Source: Segatella cerevisiae (GTDB lineage Bacteria; Bacteroidota; Bacteroidia; Bacteroidales; Bacteroidaceae). From it: a stretch of DNA of 54,594 bases. The notes beneath the pieces were generated by a model. That model saw only the letters and a list, made by a program, of their open reading frames with translations, was not told the origin of the DNA and ran no database searches. The translations under genes were made by a program, and so were the position numbers. Below are positions 53,394-54,594 of this stretch, piece by piece; positions within the stretch are counted from its first letter, which is position 1; each line of letters begins with the position of its first letter. The stretch spans positions 1 to 54,594 of the forward strand of contig NZ_JAMXLY010000019.1 in the NCBI RefSeq assembly GCF_024054555.1. Reading direction: 5' to 3'.

Positions 53394-54458
53394 TCAATAC
53401 GCATTATCATTTTTACCGGCAAATACATCCCATACAGTCAACCAGATAATTTTCAGATCCAGCAAGAAGGACCAGTTTTCTATATACCAGATATCTTTCT
53501 TCACCCGTTCCTCCATCTGCCTCAACTCACGGGTTTCACCCCTGCAACCAGTAACCTGAGCCCAACCGGTGATACCCGGTTTCACGAAATGCCTCATCAT
53601 ATATTTCGAAATGAGTTGGGAATAGATTTCCGTATGCTTGAGCATATGAGGACGAGGACCTACAATAGACATAGTACCGATGAATACGTTCCAAAACTGT
53701 GGCAGTTCATCAATATTCGTATGTCTCATAAAGTTTCCGAAACGCGTTTTGCGGGGATCATCCTTCGTAGCCTGAATACTGTCAGCTTTGTCATTCACCT
53801 TCATGCTACGAAACTTATAGCACCAGAAATCACGGCCGTCTAGTCCTGTCCGCTTCTGCTTGAAGAATATCGGACCAGGCATGGTCAGTTTGATGATCGC
53901 ACCAACAATCAGGAATATCCAAGGGAAGAAAAATACGAGGAACACACTTGATACGATTACGTCAAATACCCGTTTGAGGAGTTGGTTTTCAGGTCGATTC
54001 AACGGTATCTCACTCACATACAGCACCGGCACATCTCCATAAAGCGCCATATTCATCTTTCGTTTCAGATAGTTTCTCACATTCGGTACGCTATAGAACA
54101 GCACCACATGCTGGGTACAACATTCTATCAACTCCCTGATCTCATCTGCCCTTGCAGAAGGCAGACTGCAGAATACAGCGGAAATTTTCCCTGCGTGACT
54201 GTCCAGCCATCCCTTTACTTCAGAGACCTTTCCCAAATAAGGAACGTCAGGAAGGAAAGTCTCATCTGAAGGATCGGCAAAATAACCTTTCAAGAAATAG
54301 CCAAAAGAGGCATCGTCTTTCATGGAAGCATAGAGATCCTCCAAATTGGATCCTCTACCGACAAACAGCACCTCGTGCTTTACCCCTTTACGTTTCCGAT
54401 ATTCCAACAACAACTCACGACCTCTAAGGTGATCCGTAGCTAAAATAATAAAGAACAA
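53394..54458 (-). pseudogene. 5'-truncated polyprenyl-phosphate sugar phosphotransferase (WcaJ/PssY-like)
   Basis: A 354-residue frame that keeps the middle Rossmann-like domain (EVLFVGRGSNLEDLYASM, about 28-45) and the complete bacterial sugar transferase domain. This includes the RVFDVIVSSVFLVFFFPW membrane segment, KFRSMKVN, the TNIDELPQFWNVF segment, and IVGPRP and GITGWAQVTG near the end. The N-terminal multi-helix region of about 110 residues found in full-length enzymes is missing: only TTG is available as start, and a stop lies in frame at 54474-54476. The family loads a sugar phosphate onto undecaprenyl phosphate to begin exopolysaccharide or O-unit synthesis. An IS1595-like transposase begins at 54556, so insertion probably caused the truncation. 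Confidence 0.75.
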
Positions 54459-54485
54459 CGTATAATAATATGATTATCCTCAATT

Positions 54486-54594
54486 GGGTGATTAATAATT
54501 TTGAGTATTCCCCGATATTCATTACCTTTGCATCAATTATCAAAACCTCGTCAAAATGAAACTGATAGAATTTTCAAAACGCTTCCCCGATGAA
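54486..54594 (+). mobile_element. Left end of an IS1595-like insertion sequence (partial, edge)
   Basis: The ATG at 54556 opens a frame (MKLIEFSKRFPDE) to the edge; this matches my recollection of the N-terminus of Bacteroidota IS1595-family transposases. A TACCTTTG -7 box at 54523-54530 precedes it. GGGTGATTAATAATTTTG from 54486 is a candidate terminal inverted repeat, but the right end is outside the window, so the border is tentative. Confidence 0.5.
54556..54594 (+). CDS. IS1595-like transposase, first 13 codons only
   Basis: The frame runs through the right edge. The N-terminal pattern of a hydrophobic strand followed by FSKRFPDE is typical of the zinc-ribbon start of ISXO2/IS1595 transposases. 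With only 13 residues the family call rests on resemblance. Confidence 0.45.
   Translation, partial: MKLIEFSKRFPDE

Noticed and set aside
1..54594. CRISPR arrays, tRNA or rRNA genes, prophage
   Set aside because: No regularly spaced direct repeats, tRNA-like cloverleaf sequences, or phage structural genes were noticed when reading the intergenic gaps.

Overview
The window looks like chromosomal DNA of an anaerobic member of the Bacteroidales (Bacteroidota), perhaps Prevotellaceae-like; the family-level guess is weak. Signs are the many Bacteroidota-type -7 boxes (TAnnTTTG, sometimes with TTTG 19-20 nt upstream), mostly weak Shine-Dalgarno sequences, two TonB-dependent receptors, class I Hcp, a desulforedoxin-type superoxide reductase, and a ribD / prmC-recX-comF-pyrE-SRPBCC-argH housekeeping block. 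No rRNA, tRNA, CRISPR array or complete mobile element was seen.

Layout. (1) 120-8320, plus strand: a sulfate-assimilation operon of the APS type: JAMM peptidase, sulfite reductase fused to a TusA domain, precorrin-2 dehydrogenase, cysD, cysN and an iron-sulfur APS reductase, followed by a PstC/PstA-like permease pair that lacks its usual PstS and PstB partners. (2) 8366-15662: redox and nitrosative-stress genes: an orphan NarL/LuxR response regulator behind a large inverted repeat, hcp, superoxide reductase, a cupin-DUF488 pair divergent from a Crp/Fnr regulator, and an FMN reductase. One GGGCAC-N4-GTGCCC-like operator lies at the same distance from the -7 boxes of hcp and of the cupin operon. 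(3) 15730-20982, minus strand: mutY followed by an envelope-glycosylation set (ArnT-like GT39, ArnC/DPM1-like GT2, double-LABN membrane protein, UDP-glucuronate 4-epimerase-like enzyme). (4) 21180-38053: mixed housekeeping and transport genes, including an N-terminal domain of a RluA-type protein without its catalytic half, an AspT/YidE-type transporter, kinases, an orphan ABC ATPase, cutC, a periplasmic transglutaminase-like protein, an SF1 helicase, MATE and MFS transporters, and dinB. (5) 38234-44198, minus strand: a tight three-gene operon of a PQQ-type quinoprotein dehydrogenase and two TonB-dependent receptors. (6) 44539-53211: argS, rnhA, ribD with a 53-aa overlapping small gene, prmC, recX, comF, pyrE, an SRPBCC protein and argH. 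(7) Right edge: a 5'-truncated polyprenyl-phosphate sugar transferase beside the first codons of an IS1595-like transposase.

The most unusual part is region 5. A quinoprotein dehydrogenase is unexpected in this group, and it is placed 11 and 2 nt from two outer-membrane receptors, one with a YncD/PqqU-like plug and one with a very acidic surface-loop candidate. This suggests a system that imports PQQ and perhaps a metal and uses them in the periplasm. No in-frame ATG lies near its 5' end; the best start is an ATA behind a good Shine-Dalgarno sequence. Other points to check are the shared Crp/Fnr-type operator, the TTTCGAGAAA repeat family at 9280-9341 and 35318-35422, and several transcripts predicted to start on the ATG.
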